Positions 20,933 to 31,308 of a stretch of 64,000 bases of DNA are shown here, piece after piece. The stretch lies in assembly GCA_905221605.1 (NCBI GenBank), contig CAJNDS010002246.1, forward strand, positions 971,958-1,035,957, read 5' to 3'. The DNA comes from Symbiodinium natans (Eukaryota > Sar > Dinophyceae > Suessiales > Symbiodiniaceae). How positions within the stretch are numbered: the first letter of the stretch is position 1; each line of letters starts with the position of its first letter. The translations under genes were made by a program, and so were the position numbers. The notes beneath the pieces are model-generated. The model worked only from the letters and a program-made list of their open reading frames with translations, made no database searches and was not told the DNA's origin.

Positions 20933-21371
20933 GTTCCCCCTTATACTGACAGTCCTTAACAGGGATTGTAGTACCCCCTATTGTAATCCCTCTTAAGGAA
21001 ACGTTTCATGCTCCAGCACTTGGTCCACGCGATTTGTACGGAAGCTTTACTGGCCACCAGCACGCTATCCACCGTCGTGATCGTTTACTACGCCATACAG
21101 CGCACGTTTCTCCAAGCTTGGTTGCTGCAGCTGTGTGAAAACTGCTTGGAGGACGTCGCTTCCGGCCTTGGTTTGTCGAGCACAGCAACTGCTTACAACA
21201 TCCTCCGAACGCTGCAAGTGTTTTTGCCGGGAGAAGCTGGCGGTAGCGAGTTCGACTTTCTTTTTTGTACCTGCCACGCCGCTCAGCAAGCGATGACACC
21301 TACAAAGGCTCGCACTTGCTGAGTTCCGCATGGCGTTACATCGCTGTTAGTATAAGGGGGAACATCCCAAG
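20933..21371 (+). mobile_element. family A TIR element interrupted by an exon-like insert
   Basis: Left 70 nt (GTTCCCCCTTATACTGACAG ... AATCCCTCTTAAGGA) and right 23 nt (CTGTTAGTATAAGGGGGAAC ATCCCAAG) together equal one complete family A element. They are split by about 345 nt of unrelated GC-rich sequence at AAGGA^CTGTTAG. Confidence 0.75.
21015..21322 (+). CDS. exon-like ORF inside a family A element
   Basis: About 100 codons without stop: HLVHAICTEALLATSTLSTV, VIVYYAIQRTFLQAWLLQLC, ... ENCLEDVASGLGLSSTATAY, ending in TGA at 21320. A CTCCAG acceptor precedes it. Two minus-strand frames are also open, typical of GC-rich coding DNA. Could be a captured gene fragment, or an exon between two introns derived from one element. 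Family unknown. Confidence 0.5.
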
Positions 21372-21448
21372 CTTAGGGTTTAGAATGTAGGGTTTAGGGT
21401 TTAGGGGTTAGGGTTTAGGGTTTAGGGTTTAGGGTCCCAAACCGTCAG

Positions 21449-21499
21449 GCTCGCGAGTGCCATCGGTCTTTGGAGCATTCCTGGGTGTCGTGGCGAAGG
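21449..21499 (+). CDS. candidate exon (ARECHRSLEHSWVSWRR)
   Basis: Acceptor AAACCGTCAG, donor GTTGAGGG. Exactly 17 codons in phase 0: ARECHRSLEHSWVSWRR. Confidence 0.55.
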
Positions 21500-21608
21500 G
21501 TTGAGGGAGGTCTTTCGAGGGTTTTTCGAAATTAGGGGGTACCTTACTTGCTTGGGGTTTAGGGTTTAGGGTTTAGGGTTTAGGGTTTTGGGTTTAGGGT
21601 TTAGGGTT

Positions 21609-21711
21609 TAGGGGTACCTTACTGGGGGTACCTTACTGGGGGTCCCTGGTATAAGGGAATCCTACTATTTGGGGGTTCAGTTTAGGGGTCCCCTATTTTC
21701 GCACACCCCCA
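21609..21711 (+). mobile_element. family D element
   Basis: AGGGGTACCTTACTGGGGGT duplicated at the left end, then GGGAATCCTACTATTTGGGG and GGTCCCCTATTTTCGCACACCCCC. Confidence 0.65.
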
Positions 21712-22045
21712 GGTCTTTTGGGTTTTCTTTTTTTTGGCGGGGCTTTATGGATCTTAGGGTTCAGGGCGCAAGGGTTTTTCGTGTTAAGGGCGCCAGGGTT
21801 TGTAGGGTTGAGGGTCTTTGAGAGTTTTAGGATTGATGGGTGTTGTGACTTCAAGGGTTGAGCGCTGATGATTCGAGGGTGCGCGGTGGTTTAGGGTTTA
21901 GGGTTTTGGGTTTAGGGTGCCCAAATATCCCCTGATTATGCCTGTTGGGCGACCTGGTCTTGTTGCCTGATCCTCTTTCTGGAGTGGTATCCGAAAACCT
22001 TTCTTATTCTTATTCATATCCTTTTCTTGTTCTTCTTCCTATTAG

Positions 22046-22135
22046 CATCATCATCATCATCATCATTATCATCATCATTATCATCATCATTATCATTGTT
22101 TTTATTGTTATGATTTTGATCATCGTCATTATCAT
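22046..22135. repeat. (ATC/ATT)n microsatellite
   Basis: CATCATCATCATTATCATC run, followed by a T/G tract at 22141-22175. Confidence 0.95.
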
Positions 22136-22404
22136 ATATCCTTTTTTTTGGGGGGGGGTGGGGGGGGGGTCGTGGGGAGGCCGCTTGGTGCCCTAAACCC
22201 CTGAACGCTAAACCCTAGAGTCCCTAGAGGCCCTGGCGGCCCTGGACCCTCTAAACCACAACCCTAAACCCAGAAGGCCCTGGACCCTAAACCCACAACC
22301 CTAAACCCCAGAGTCCCCCTAGAGGCCCCCCTCTAAACCACAACCCTAAACCCTAGAGGCCCTGGACCCTAAATCCTATGGGGATGGAGCTTTTTGGGCC
22401 CCAG

Positions 22405-22486
22405 GAAGTGGTGGCATGGGACGAAAAACTGGCGAAGTTGCCACCTGGCCTACGAGAGTCGGGGCTCGGGGCTTTCGTGTTTGGGC
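22405..22486 (+). CDS. candidate exon (EVVAWDEKLAKLPPGLRESG)
   Basis: Acceptor TTTTTGGGCCCCAG, donor GTTTAGGG. 82 nt: EVVAWDEKLAKLPPGLRESG then LGAFVFG. No family recognised. Confidence 0.66.
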
Positions 22487-22679
22487 GTTTAGGGTTTGTA
22501 GGGTTTATAGGGTTGAGGGTTTATAGGGTTTGTAGGGTTTTAGGGTTGTAGGGTCTAGGGCTTAGGGCGTTGGAGGGGGGTGTTAAAAGTTTTGGTTTTG
22601 AGAGTTGTAGCACGAAAAGGGAAGGAAGCTGAGGCTTTAGGGTTTAGGGTTTGTCTTTGGCTCGGCCTCACGGCAATAA

Positions 22680-22829
22680 AGCTTATTAAATTTAAATGCT
22701 GAGGTTGTGAGTGTACAGGCTTACGTAGGGGACGTGCCGTACTGCATGCTTCCGACACGTGGTTTTCGTGTTGTGCTGATGTTGCACCTAAGTCGGGACC
22801 ATGATGACCTTGGAACCCAAATCTTGTAG
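22680..22829 (+). CDS. open segment, possible terminal exon
   Basis: 50 codons open to TAG: NAEVVSVQAYVGDVPYCMLP then TRGFRVVLMLHLSRDHDDLG. GTGTACAG could be an acceptor at 22718. Not bounded by arrays, so less certain. Confidence 0.4.
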   Translation, partial: SLLNLNAEVVSVQAYVGDVPYCMLPTRGFRVVLMLHLSRDHDDLGTQIL

Positions 22830-23170
22830 AACCCCCCAGCGGTGCCCTTTTTCCTGATTATTCCCTTATAAACCTTCAGACCTTTAACCAAAACTGACAG
22901 GGTTCTTTTTTTTGTAAGTTAAGGCCTCGGGTGTTTAGGGCTAAAGTTTGGGGCTTCTAAAGTTTACACCTTGGCAAATGATTGGTAGTTTTAAGTAGAG
23001 CTATGCATGCACTCCTCAAGGGTCCTAGGGATTGTCCTTCGAATTATCACACTCTGCCAGCTCCGTGGGGATTAGGATCTGGGAAATCGGGGACTTCGGG
23101 TCTTTGGATTTTGGGGCTCCAGTTTTTTTAACTTAGGGTTCAGGATTTGCAGATTTTGGGTTGAGGTCAG

Positions 23171-23267
23171 GAAGATCTCTGCCCTTGCGCCAAGGACGTC
23201 CGTCGTGAGAGACTTCTTGCGGAGAACAAAGTGGCAGCAGCAAGTCGTAGCCGCGAAGCTAATTCAG
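23171..23267 (+). CDS. candidate exon (KDVRRERLLAENKVAAASRS)
   Basis: Acceptor TTGAGGTCAG, donor GTCGGC. 97 nt, 32 codons+1: EDLCPCAKDVRRERLLAENK then VAAASRSREANS. Charged and helical; could be coiled coil. Confidence 0.66.
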
Positions 23268-23379
23268 GTCGGCTGTTGGTTGGGCATTCCAGACCTTAAG
23301 TGAGGGAGCTCTACCACAAAGCTATAGTCTGCAACCCTACACCCTCAACCCTCAAGCCTCAACACCCTAAACCTTACAG

Positions 23380-23486
23380 GCTTTTCGAGTACAACCCCGA
23401 ACACCGGAATCCTACACTGTTTTGGGTTTCGGGCTTTGGAACAGCGGTACACCTCACCCCCAGGGGCCTGTGGATGACACTTTTGG
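23380..23486 (+). CDS. two short candidate exons
   Basis: 23380-23425 (LFEYNPEHRNPTLFW; acceptor CCCTAAACCTTACAG, donor GTTTCGGG) and 23464-23486 (GPVDDTFG; acceptor CTCACCCCCAG, donor GTTTAGGG). Confidence 0.5.
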
Positions 23487-23754
23487 GTTTAGGGTTTAGG
23501 GTTCAATCACATCCCGTGCCTTTTGAAAGGAGCCTCCCATCATGGTTGGGTGGAGATCTCATTTGACGTTCCCGCTGAAAGCCATGGGTACGGAATTTAG
23601 GGTGCAGGGACCCCCTAAACCGTTGAGGGAATGCCTATAACATGGCTCACAAAGCCCGCAACATCTAAACCAGACGTTTGTTCTGTTTGTTTTTTTTTTT
23701 TTTTTGGGGGGGGGGTGTTTTGAAGAAGAGCAGACGTGTCGCACATGCGTGAAG

Positions 23755-23880
23755 CATACCCCAAACACCCCTGAAACATACCGAGAAACGCACACGCGAA
23801 ACACACCCCCACAATGCATCTAAAGCAGCTGCAGATGCCGCGAAACATGCCCCGAAACATACCCCAAAACATACCCTGAT
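23755..23880 (-). repeat. GAAACATACCCC-type tandem repeat
   Basis: About eight imperfect CCCCGAAACATA / GAAACACACC units downstream of a T/G tract. Minus-strand frames across it are repeat artefacts. Confidence 0.75.
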
Positions 23881-24001
23881 CCTAGCACATGTCGCCGGCC
23901 CCCCCAAGCAATCGAACAAATCCAAATGTCCTGGTTGGGGGGGGGGGGTGGGGGGTGCTGGGTTACCCGGTTCAGGGTTTTGGGTTTAGGGTTGTGTAAA
24001 G

Positions 24002-24088
24002 CCGAAGCTCTGAGCCACGCACGGGCACTTCCCTTGCACTGGAGGTCTTTGCGCACAGCCTCTGGGCTGCAAGGAGAGTGGATTTGGG
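24002..24088 (+). CDS. candidate exon (AEALSHARALPLHWRSLRTA)
   Basis: Acceptor TTGTGTAAAG, donor GTTTAAGG. 87 nt: AEALSHARALPLHWRSLRTA then SGLQGEWIW. Confidence 0.6.
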
Positions 24089-24429
24089 GTTTAAGGTTTA
24101 GGGTTTAGGGTTTGGGGTTCAGGGTTTAGGAACCAGCGAAGTCTAAAGGAAACCATCTGGAACACGGAGTCCTCATTGTCCTAGTCGCCTGCTAAGTTGC
24201 ATGGTTTTCCTAAGCCCTCAACCCTGAACCCTACTACACCCTGAACCTTAACCCCAAGTTGGGGCGTAGCAGGGTTTAGGGATTTTGGCTGATTTAGGGT
24301 TCTTGCGAATGCCTCAAACCCTAAACCCCAAAAACCCTAAGCCCTAAGCCCTAAACCCTAAACCCTATCCCCTAAACCTAGGGCTTACGGAACCCTTGCA
24401 GGGTTTGGCCAGGTGGCCACTTCCTTCAG

Positions 24430-24467
24430 CCCTCCAGTCCTCAGCCACTAGGCCCTAAGAGCCCCCT
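24430..24467 (+). CDS. short candidate exon (PSSPQPLGPKSP)
   Basis: Pyrimidine-rich acceptor CCACTTCCTTCAG and consensus-like donor GTAAGC. The next intron (24468-24620) is mainly CCCTAAA. Confidence 0.52.
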
Positions 24468-24620
24468 GTAAGCCCCAAACCCTAAGTCCTGAACCCTGAA
24501 CCCTAAACCCTAAACCCTATACCCTAAACCCTAAACCCTAAACCCTAAACCCTAAACCCTAAACCCTAAATCCTAAACCCTAAACCCTAAACCCTAAACC
24601 CGAAACCCCTAAGAGGCAAG

Positions 24621-24720
24621 CCCAAGACCTTCTCCGCCTTCGGCCCAGGTCGGATGCACGTGCGGGTCATCGAGGCCTACGCGGATGGCGACTCCTGGAT
24701 AGAAGGGGCGCCTCGGCGAA
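24621..24720 (+). CDS. candidate exon (GRMHVRVIEAYADGDSWIEG)
   Basis: Acceptor CCCTAAGAGGCAAG, donor GTTGAGGG. 100 nt, 33 codons+1: PKTFSAFGPGRMHVRVIEAY then ADGDSWIEGAPRR. Very protein-like; family not identified. Confidence 0.7.
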
Positions 24721-24829
24721 GTTGAGGGGGTTTCGGGCCTTTCGGATTGAGGGTCCTAAACCCTCAGCCCTAAGCCCTAAGCCCTGAACCCTAAACCCTG
24801 AACCCTAAACCCTAAACCCTAAATTTCAG

Positions 24830-24888
24830 GCCTAGCGGCACGGGCCGGCCCCCGCCCCCCAAAGCACGAAACCTTGAACCTTGGCACT
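24830..24888 (+). CDS. candidate exon before the giant intron
   Basis: CCCTAAATTTCAG acceptor, donor GTCTTCTC. Reads PSGTGRPPPPKARNLEPWH. The next supportable exon is at 31309, leaving a 6.4 kb intron. Confidence 0.48.
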
Positions 24889-24961
24889 GTCTTCTCTTTC
24901 CCGTGTCTTTGTCCTCTCCTTCTCTCTGTCTCTCTTTCTCCTGCCTTCGCCCCCCTCCCTC

Positions 24962-25002
24962 CCCCCCCCCCCCCCGCGCGCGCGCGCGCGCGCGCGCGCG
25001 CG
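24962..25002. repeat. poly-C and (CG)n tract
   Basis: C-run followed by about 14 CG dinucleotides. The Ala/Arg and Pro-rich frames here are artefacts. Confidence 0.97.
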
Positions 25003-25009
25003 CACCCGC

Positions 25010-26180
25010 ATCAGGAGCATCAGTGGGGTTGGTTTGGGGGCCTTAAAAGCATTCTATGCATGCGTTTTGCCTTCGAAAAACCTTCAGAAAACGCTGTAAA
25101 CACGTGTTTTTGGGCTTGGGAAGCCTTTTGGGACCCAGGAAAGGGAGCATCATGAGCATCAGCGGCCTCCCCCAGGCCATCCAAAACCCCCTTAAACACG
25201 CCGATTGTATGTGCTTGAACGCTTGCGTGCCCACGAAACCCCCAAAAGCAAGACCCCGAATGCCCTTAAGGGCATTCGGGGTCCTGCTGTTCGGGTGTTT
25301 TGTAGGCACGAAGCCGTTCGAGCGCGTAAAATGAGCGATTTTAGGGGCGTTTTTACGTGGACCCACAAAACACTCGGTATTTACGAGGTTTTCTGCTGTT
25401 GGAACACCCCCCCAAACCGAGCATCATGAGCATCAGCTGGGTCTCTGGGCCGTGGGCCCGGACCCCCCCACGAAGCCCAAGAGAAGCGATGGCTCGATGA
25501 TGCGCCCGGACCCCGCGCATCAGCAGCATCAGCAGACCCCCCCCCGGACGTGGGTTTCGATGATGCGCACTTTGGGGGCGGGTCAAGGGCAACAGGGGTG
25601 GGGGTCGGAGGCACGCGTGAAAAACCTCATAAAAACACGGTATTTACGGTGATTTCAGCGTTTTTCAGCGTTTTTTATTGCCTTGGGCCCGCGGGCCAGG
25701 GCTGCTGATGCTCATGATGCTCGCCTGGTTTTGGGCTTCCGGTACCCCCCCCAAACCTTGAAAAACGTGGTTTCGGCCTGGCGCGCGCCCCATGTGAAAA
25801 GCTAGGGCCGATGATGCGCGCCCGTGAGGGTTTAATGGGGTGCTGCGGGTGTTTTGTGGCCTCGGTTTTTCGTAAAAACCCATGGTTTTTACGAGGTTTT
25901 CGTGCTTTTCGCACCACCGCGTGTTGCGTCCCCTTGGATGCCGTTTTGGAGGCCTCCCGAAGGGCCCCGCGCGAATTTGAAGCAATTTTGGGCGGGGTCG
26001 GCGGCTCGGGCGCTCGCCCCTTAAAGCTAGCGCTTTAGTGCGACGCGGGCTCCGCCCTGGACCACGGGCGGCGCGGGGGCCGGATTTAAGAGCCTCCGGC
26101 TCAAGCCGCCGACCCCGCTGGAGCATAGTTGAGAGGTCTAAACCCGCTCGCATGGAAGATCATCCCAGCCGCTCGGCAGA
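25010..26180. other. GC-rich island with GAGCATCATGAGCATCAG motifs
   Basis: No telomere-like repeats for 1.2 kb. ATCATGAGCATCAG / GATGATGCGC motifs recur at about 25013, 25148, 25423, 25496, 25519, 25558, 25703 (inverted) and 25811. A perfect 32-nt palindrome centred on CCCTTAAGGG lies at 25252-25283. Overlapping frames on both strands are open but none is convincing as a gene. Confidence 0.6.
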
Positions 26181-26194
26181 GTTCTGTGAATCGT

Positions 26195-26395
26195 TTGGGG
26201 GGGTAGGGGGTAGCACCAGGACAAGCTCAAGCCAAAAAGACAGGTGGGTGGGGGTGGGGGGGGTGGGGGGGGGGGGTGGGGTTGGGGGTGTGGGGGGGGT
26301 GGGGGGGGGTGGGGGGGGGGGGTGGGGGGGGTGGGGGGGGGGCCGGGGGGGGGGGGGGGGGGGTGGGGGGTGGGTGGGGGGGGGGTGGGGGTGTT
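26195..26395. repeat. 200-nt G-tract with T interruptions
   Basis: GGGGGGTGGGGGG repeats. Strong G-quadruplex potential. Poly-Gly/Val frames here are artefacts. Confidence 0.97.
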
Positions 26396-29388
26396 TTTTG
26401 GCTAAATAGGGTCTATTTGGAAGCTGAGACTCGGGTTTTTAGACTAACCAATGCGTCTCCACGAGAGTATTCTTGGAAGCTGAGAGTGGTGTTTTTGTGT
26501 GGTAGATACAAAGGAAAGGGCATAAGAAAGTAGCGAAAGGAGCTCCTCAATTCCCTTCCTTATCTCCTATGCTCTTTTCTGTATTCATTGCAACAGGAGA
26601 ATACAGGAAAAGGGCCTCCATTCCCCTCTTGTTCTTCCTTTCTTGTGTTTTTGTCATTTAAAGGGGAACAGGAGAAGAGAAGGGAAAGAGAAGGAGAGAG
26701 GAGAGATAAAAGGAAGACAATTTTAATGGGAAGAGCCAAGAAAAGAATAGAAAAGAGAGATGAACAAAGAAGATGGAGAGACAAAACAAGGCGCAAAGAA
26801 AATGGCACTCTTCTTTATCTATCCTCTCTCCCTTCTCTCTCCCTTCCCTCTTTCTTTTCGAAACAGAAAAACGAAAAAGGAAGAACTTGAAAAGGAGAAG
26901 GGTAAGGAAAAGAGCAGAAGAGACAGGCCGAAAAGAGGGATATGATGAAGTATGGGCAAGGTCCACGCGCAAGGAGTCACTCTCTGCTTACCCTTCCACT
27001 TCTTTATCATACAAGTTCCTTTCTTGTGTTATATTAGTTAAAAGGTAACAGAAGGAGAGAAGGGCAAGGGAAGTGAGAGAGGAGAGACAACAAGGAGGCC
27101 ATTTGAATTTTCTGGAGGGGTACTGAAAAGAAGAGAAGACACAATAAACAAGGAGACGGATAGCACTCTTCTTTATCTATCATCTGTCCCTTCCTTGTCT
27201 CTCGCTTTTCCCTCTATAATTAAAAAAATAGGTGCCCTCTCTCCTCTTCAGGAAGCCCCCTTGCCCTTATTTTGCTAGCTTTCTGAAACGACAAGGAAAA
27301 CAACACATAGAAAGAGAGGAAAGGGAATGACACAATAGGCAGTGGAGCTCTTCAGTGTCTTTACCTATCTCTTTTCTTCTTTTTCTTTTTAATTCAATAA
27401 GGAAAATTTAAAAGAAGCTTCCTTTGGTGTGATTTTGAGATTCAAAAGAGAACAAGAGAAGAGAAGGGAGAGAGAAAGGAGAGAGGAGAGATCAAAAGGA
27501 AACAATTTTCATGGGAAGAAAATGAAAGTCATGGAAGAGAAATGAAGACAGGAGAGGGAGGTGCAAAATCAGGCAAAGAGAGGATGGTGCTCGTTTTCTT
27601 CTTTCCTCTCTTTCTTATCTTTCCCTTTTAAATAGAAAACAAAAGGAAGAACAATGAACATGTAAAGGAACCCATTTTCTTTTTCTGTTTGGGAACAAGG
27701 AAAAGAACAGAGGCGATAGGGCGAGAGGAGGGATTTGCTGCAGCGTGGGGAGGGTCTACGGACAAGGAGCCAACCCCGCTCACTTTCCCCATCCATTGGA
27801 AAAGAAAGGAACATGGCCTCCATTCCCCTCTTGTTCTTCCTTTCTTGCGTTTTTGTCATTTAAAGGGGAACAGGAGAAGAGAAGGGAGAGAGAAGGAGAG
27901 AGGAGAGACAAAAGGATTGCATTGTTAATGGGAAGAGCAAAGAAAAGAATAGAAGAGAGATGAATAGAGAAGAGGGAGAGACAAACAAGGCGCAGAGAAA
28001 ATGGCACTCACTCTTTATCTATCCTCTCTTCCTTATCTCTCCCTGCCATCTTTCTTTTCGAAATAAGAGAACAAAAAGGAAGAACTATGAGAAGGAGAAG
28101 GGTAAGGAAAGGAACAGAAGAGATAGGCCGAGAGGAGGGGTATGACGAAGTATGGACCGGTCCACGCGCCAGGAGTCACCCTCTGCTTACCCTTCCACTG
28201 CCTTATCATACAAGTTCCTTTCTTGTGGTTTATCAGTCAGAAGGAAACAGAAGGAGAGAAGGGAAAGGGAAGTGAGAGGAGATAACAAGGATGCCATTTT
28301 TTCTGGAAGCGCAACTGTACCGGAATGTGGCCACAACAAGCAGGCCAGGGAGGCTCAGGCGGGGCAAGTCTCTCCCTAATTAGAAAAAATCAACCTTGCT
28401 ATTCACAGGTAGGCGCCCTTCTTCCTCTTCAGGAAATCGCCTTTCCCTTATTTTGTTATTTTGCTTTTTGAAGCGAATAAGAAAAACAACAAAAAAGAAG
28501 AGAGGACAGGGAATGACTAGGTAAAGAGAGGAGCTTTTCAATTTCCTCCCTATCTCTTATGTTACTTTTCCTTCTTGGGCGGGTGTCCTTTTTTCTTCCT
28601 TGAAGATGCAGAAAACTATCAAAAAGGACACCCGTTCCATCGCCCACAATTCCCTTCCTTATCTACTATGCTCTTTTCCTTATTCATTGCAACAGGAGAA
28701 TTCAGGAAAAGGGCCTCCATTCCTCTCTTGTTCTTCCTTTCTCGTGTTTTTGTCATTTAAAGGGGAACAGGAGAAGAGAAGGGAAAGAGAAGGAGAGAGG
28801 AGAGATAAACGGAACACAATTCTAATGGGAAGAGCCAAGAAAAGAATAGAAAAGAGAGATGAACAAAGAAGATGGAGAGACAAAACAAGGCGCAAAGAAA
28901 ATGGCACTCTTCTTTATCTATCCTCTCTCCCTTCTCTCTCCCTTCCCTCTTTCTTTTCGAAACAGAAAAACGAAAAAGGAAGAACTTGAAAAGGAGAAGG
29001 GTAAGGAAAAGAGCAGAAGAGACAGGCCGAAAAGAGGAATATGATGAACTGAAAAGAAGAGAAGACACAAGAAACAAGGAGACGGATAGCACTCTTCTTT
29101 ATCTATCATCTGTCCCTTCCTTGTCTCTCGCTTTTCCCTCTATAAGTAAAAAAAAAAGGCGCCCTCTCTCCTCTTCAGGAAGCCCCCTTGCCCTTATTTT
29201 GCTAGCTTTCTGAAACGACAAGGAAAACAACACATAGAAAGAGAGGAAAAGGAATGAAACAATAGGCAGTGGAGCTCTTCAGGGTCTTGACCTATCTCTT
29301 TTCTTCTTTTGCTTTTTCAAACAATAAGGAAAAGAAGCTTCCTTTGGTGTGATTTGAGAATTGAAAGAGAACAAGAGAAGAGAAGGGA

Positions 29389-29890
29389 GACCCGGGCTCG
29401 TAATTTAGTATTGAGGGGGAGGCCCGGGCTCGTGATTTAGTATCGGGGAATTTAAAAAATCAATTTCATTTCAATGTCCAGGGGCCCGATTTGGCCAAAT
29501 TTTGCCGGGCAAAATTTGGCCAAATCGAGCCGCGCATTTCTCATCGCGTACGACGAGCAGCCTGATTAGGCCAAATTTTGCCCGCAGACTGCCCGGCAAA
29601 ATTTGGCCAAATCGAGCCGCGATAGTTTAAATAATTTCGGGCCTCCAGAAAAGCGCGGCTCGATTTGGCCAAATTTTACCGGGCAGCCTCCGGGCAAAAT
29701 TTGGCCAAATCGGGCTGCCCTTCGTATGCGATGAGAAATGCGCGGCTCGATTTGGCCAAATCTTGCCCGGAGGCTGCCCGGCAAAATTTGGCCAAATCGA
29801 GCCGCGCCTTTCTGGAGGCCCGAAATTATTTAAACTATCGCGGCTCGATTTGGCCAAATTTTGCCGGGCAGCCTCCGGGCACTTTTGGCC
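29389..29890. repeat. palindrome cluster, ATTTGGCCAAAT core
   Basis: Nine copies of GATTTGGCCAAAT embedded in CGGCTCG...TTTTGCCCGG arms in alternating orientation. Longer inverted pairs are 29620-29664 with 29798-29842 and about 29534-29562 with 29711-29744. A GCCCGGGCTCGTRATTTAGTAT direct repeat precedes it. A second copy starts at about 30191. Confidence 0.85.
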
Positions 29891-29902
29891 CCCCCCCCTT
29901 TT

Positions 29903-29982
29903 CGGATTTAAATTATTTAAATTATTTAAATGATTTAAATTATTTAATTCCAGGGTGGAATTAAATAATTTTAATAATTTAA
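29903..29982. repeat. ATTTAAATT tandem repeat
   Basis: TTAAATTATTTAAATTATT units, found again right after the assembly gap (30472-30510). Confidence 0.85.
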
Positions 29983-30371
29983 AGCCCCCTTGCCCTTATT
30001 TTGCTAGCTTTCTGAAACGACAAGGACAACAACACATAGAAAGAGAGGAAAGGAATGAAACAATAGGCAGTGGAGCTCTTCAGTGTCTTTACCTATCTCT
30101 TTTCTTCTTTTTCTTTTTCATTCAATAAGGAAAAGAAGCTTCCTTTGGTGTGATTTTGAGATTTAAAAGAGAACAAGAGAAGAGAAGGGAGACCCGGGCT
30201 CGTAATTTAGTATTGAGGGGGAGGCCCGGGCTCGTGATTTAGTATCGGGGAATTTAAACAATCAATTTCATTTCAATGTCCAGGGGCCCGATTTGGCCAA
30301 ATCTTGCCGGGCAAAATTTGGCCAAATCGAGCCGCGCATTTCTCATCGCGTACGACGAGCAGCCCGATTTG

Positions 30372-30471
30372 NNNNNNNNNNNNNNNNNNNNNNNNNNNNN
30401 NNNNNNNNNNNNNNNNNNNNNNNNNNNNNNNNNNNNNNNNNNNNNNNNNNNNNNNNNNNNNNNNNNNNNNN
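30372..30471. other. 100-N assembly gap
   Basis: Exactly 100 N, a conventional gap of unknown size. The left flank is the palindrome cluster's second copy and the right flank is the ATTTAAATT repeat, so the missing sequence is probably another palindrome cluster. Confidence 0.99.
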
Positions 30472-30970
30472 TTAAATTATTTAAATTATTTAAATTATTT
30501 AAATTATTTAATTCCCGGGCCCGAATTAAATAATTTAAATATGAAGCTCCAGAATTAAATATTCATATTTAAATCGGGGCCTTCATATTTAATTCAGGCC
30601 TGGGACCCCCCCTAGGACCTAGAATAGGGTCTATTTGGAAGTTGGCTCTTGTAAATAAGTATACGTTTTGGGGCCTTTTTTCCTCTTGTGAACACGAGTG
30701 CCAGCTTCCAAATAAACCCTATTTAAGCTGCACACGGGGGTGGGGGGGGGTGGGGGGTTGGGGGGTTGGGGGGGGGGAAAACGCTGATTTTGCTGAGGGC
30801 GCCCCCCCCCCCCCCGTGATGAACGACCACCGGTTCGCTGTGCGGGTTGGAGCGTACCCACGAAAAAATTGTGCACCGACCCCCCCCCCCCCCCCCACGT
30901 TTTGGGTAAGGAGGGAAAGAGGGAGGTTTTCACCTCCTTTTCCCATCCAACACGCCGCCAGGGTCGGCGG

Positions 30971-31098
30971 ACCCTAAACCCTACACCCTACACCCTACAC
31001 CCTAAACCCTAAACCCTAAACCCTAAACCCTAAACCCTAAACCCTAAACCCTAAACCCTAAACCCTAAACCCTAAACCCTAAACCCTAAACCCTAAAC
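30971..31098 (-). repeat. telomere-like CCCTAAA array
   Basis: ACACCCTAC variants, then canonical units. G-, C- and T-rich tracts at 30737-30895 precede it. Confidence 0.96.
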
Positions 31099-31308
31099 CT
31101 CAAGGGTTTCGGGTGTATCGGGATGTAAAGTTTAGGGTCAAAGGAACCAGGATTGTCGGCATTTTTTCTGGGTGTGGTTTTTGTTTGCTGGGGATTTAGG
31201 ACGTGGAGGGCTTGAGGGTCAAGTTTGTTCCTAGACTGTTCTTGAACGTCTTTAGCAACATTGTTGGTTCCATTTACCATGAGGCTTTAAACATTGACGT
31301 TCTTTGAG

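Larger units (their letters stand above)
26577..30192. repeat. duplicated purine/pyrimidine-skewed island
   Basis: Alternating GGAGAGAGGAGAGA-rich and TTCTTTCTTCTTT-rich blocks without TTTAGGG. Module 1 at 26577-26945 is nearly identical to 28676-29042, with a diverged copy about 27830-28150. Module 2 at 27122-27474 recurs at 29048-29389 and about 29982-30192. Reading frames in both strands are low-complexity and not credited. Confidence 0.85.
26404..30726. mobile_element. possible 4.3 kb TIR-bounded composite element
   Basis: Left end AAATAGGGTCTATTTGGAAG CTG (26404) and right end CAGCTTCCAAATAAACCCTA TTT (30704-30726) form a 23-24 nt inverted repeat with one mismatch. A second direct copy at 30621 makes a 107-nt mini-element with the right end. 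It encloses the purine/pyrimidine island, palindromes and gap. No transposase seen. Confidence 0.45.

Noticed and set aside
23755-23880. CRISPR array
   Set aside because: The GAAACATACCCC units are contiguous imperfect repeats without spacers, in a eukaryotic context.
26038-26533. Gly-rich protein
   Set aside because: Translation of a 200-nt G-tract.
26560-29213. Numerous 60-130 aa frames in the purine/pyrimidine island
   Set aside because: Low-complexity Arg/Glu/Lys or Leu/Ser/Phe translations on both strands that follow the repeat, with no splice context.
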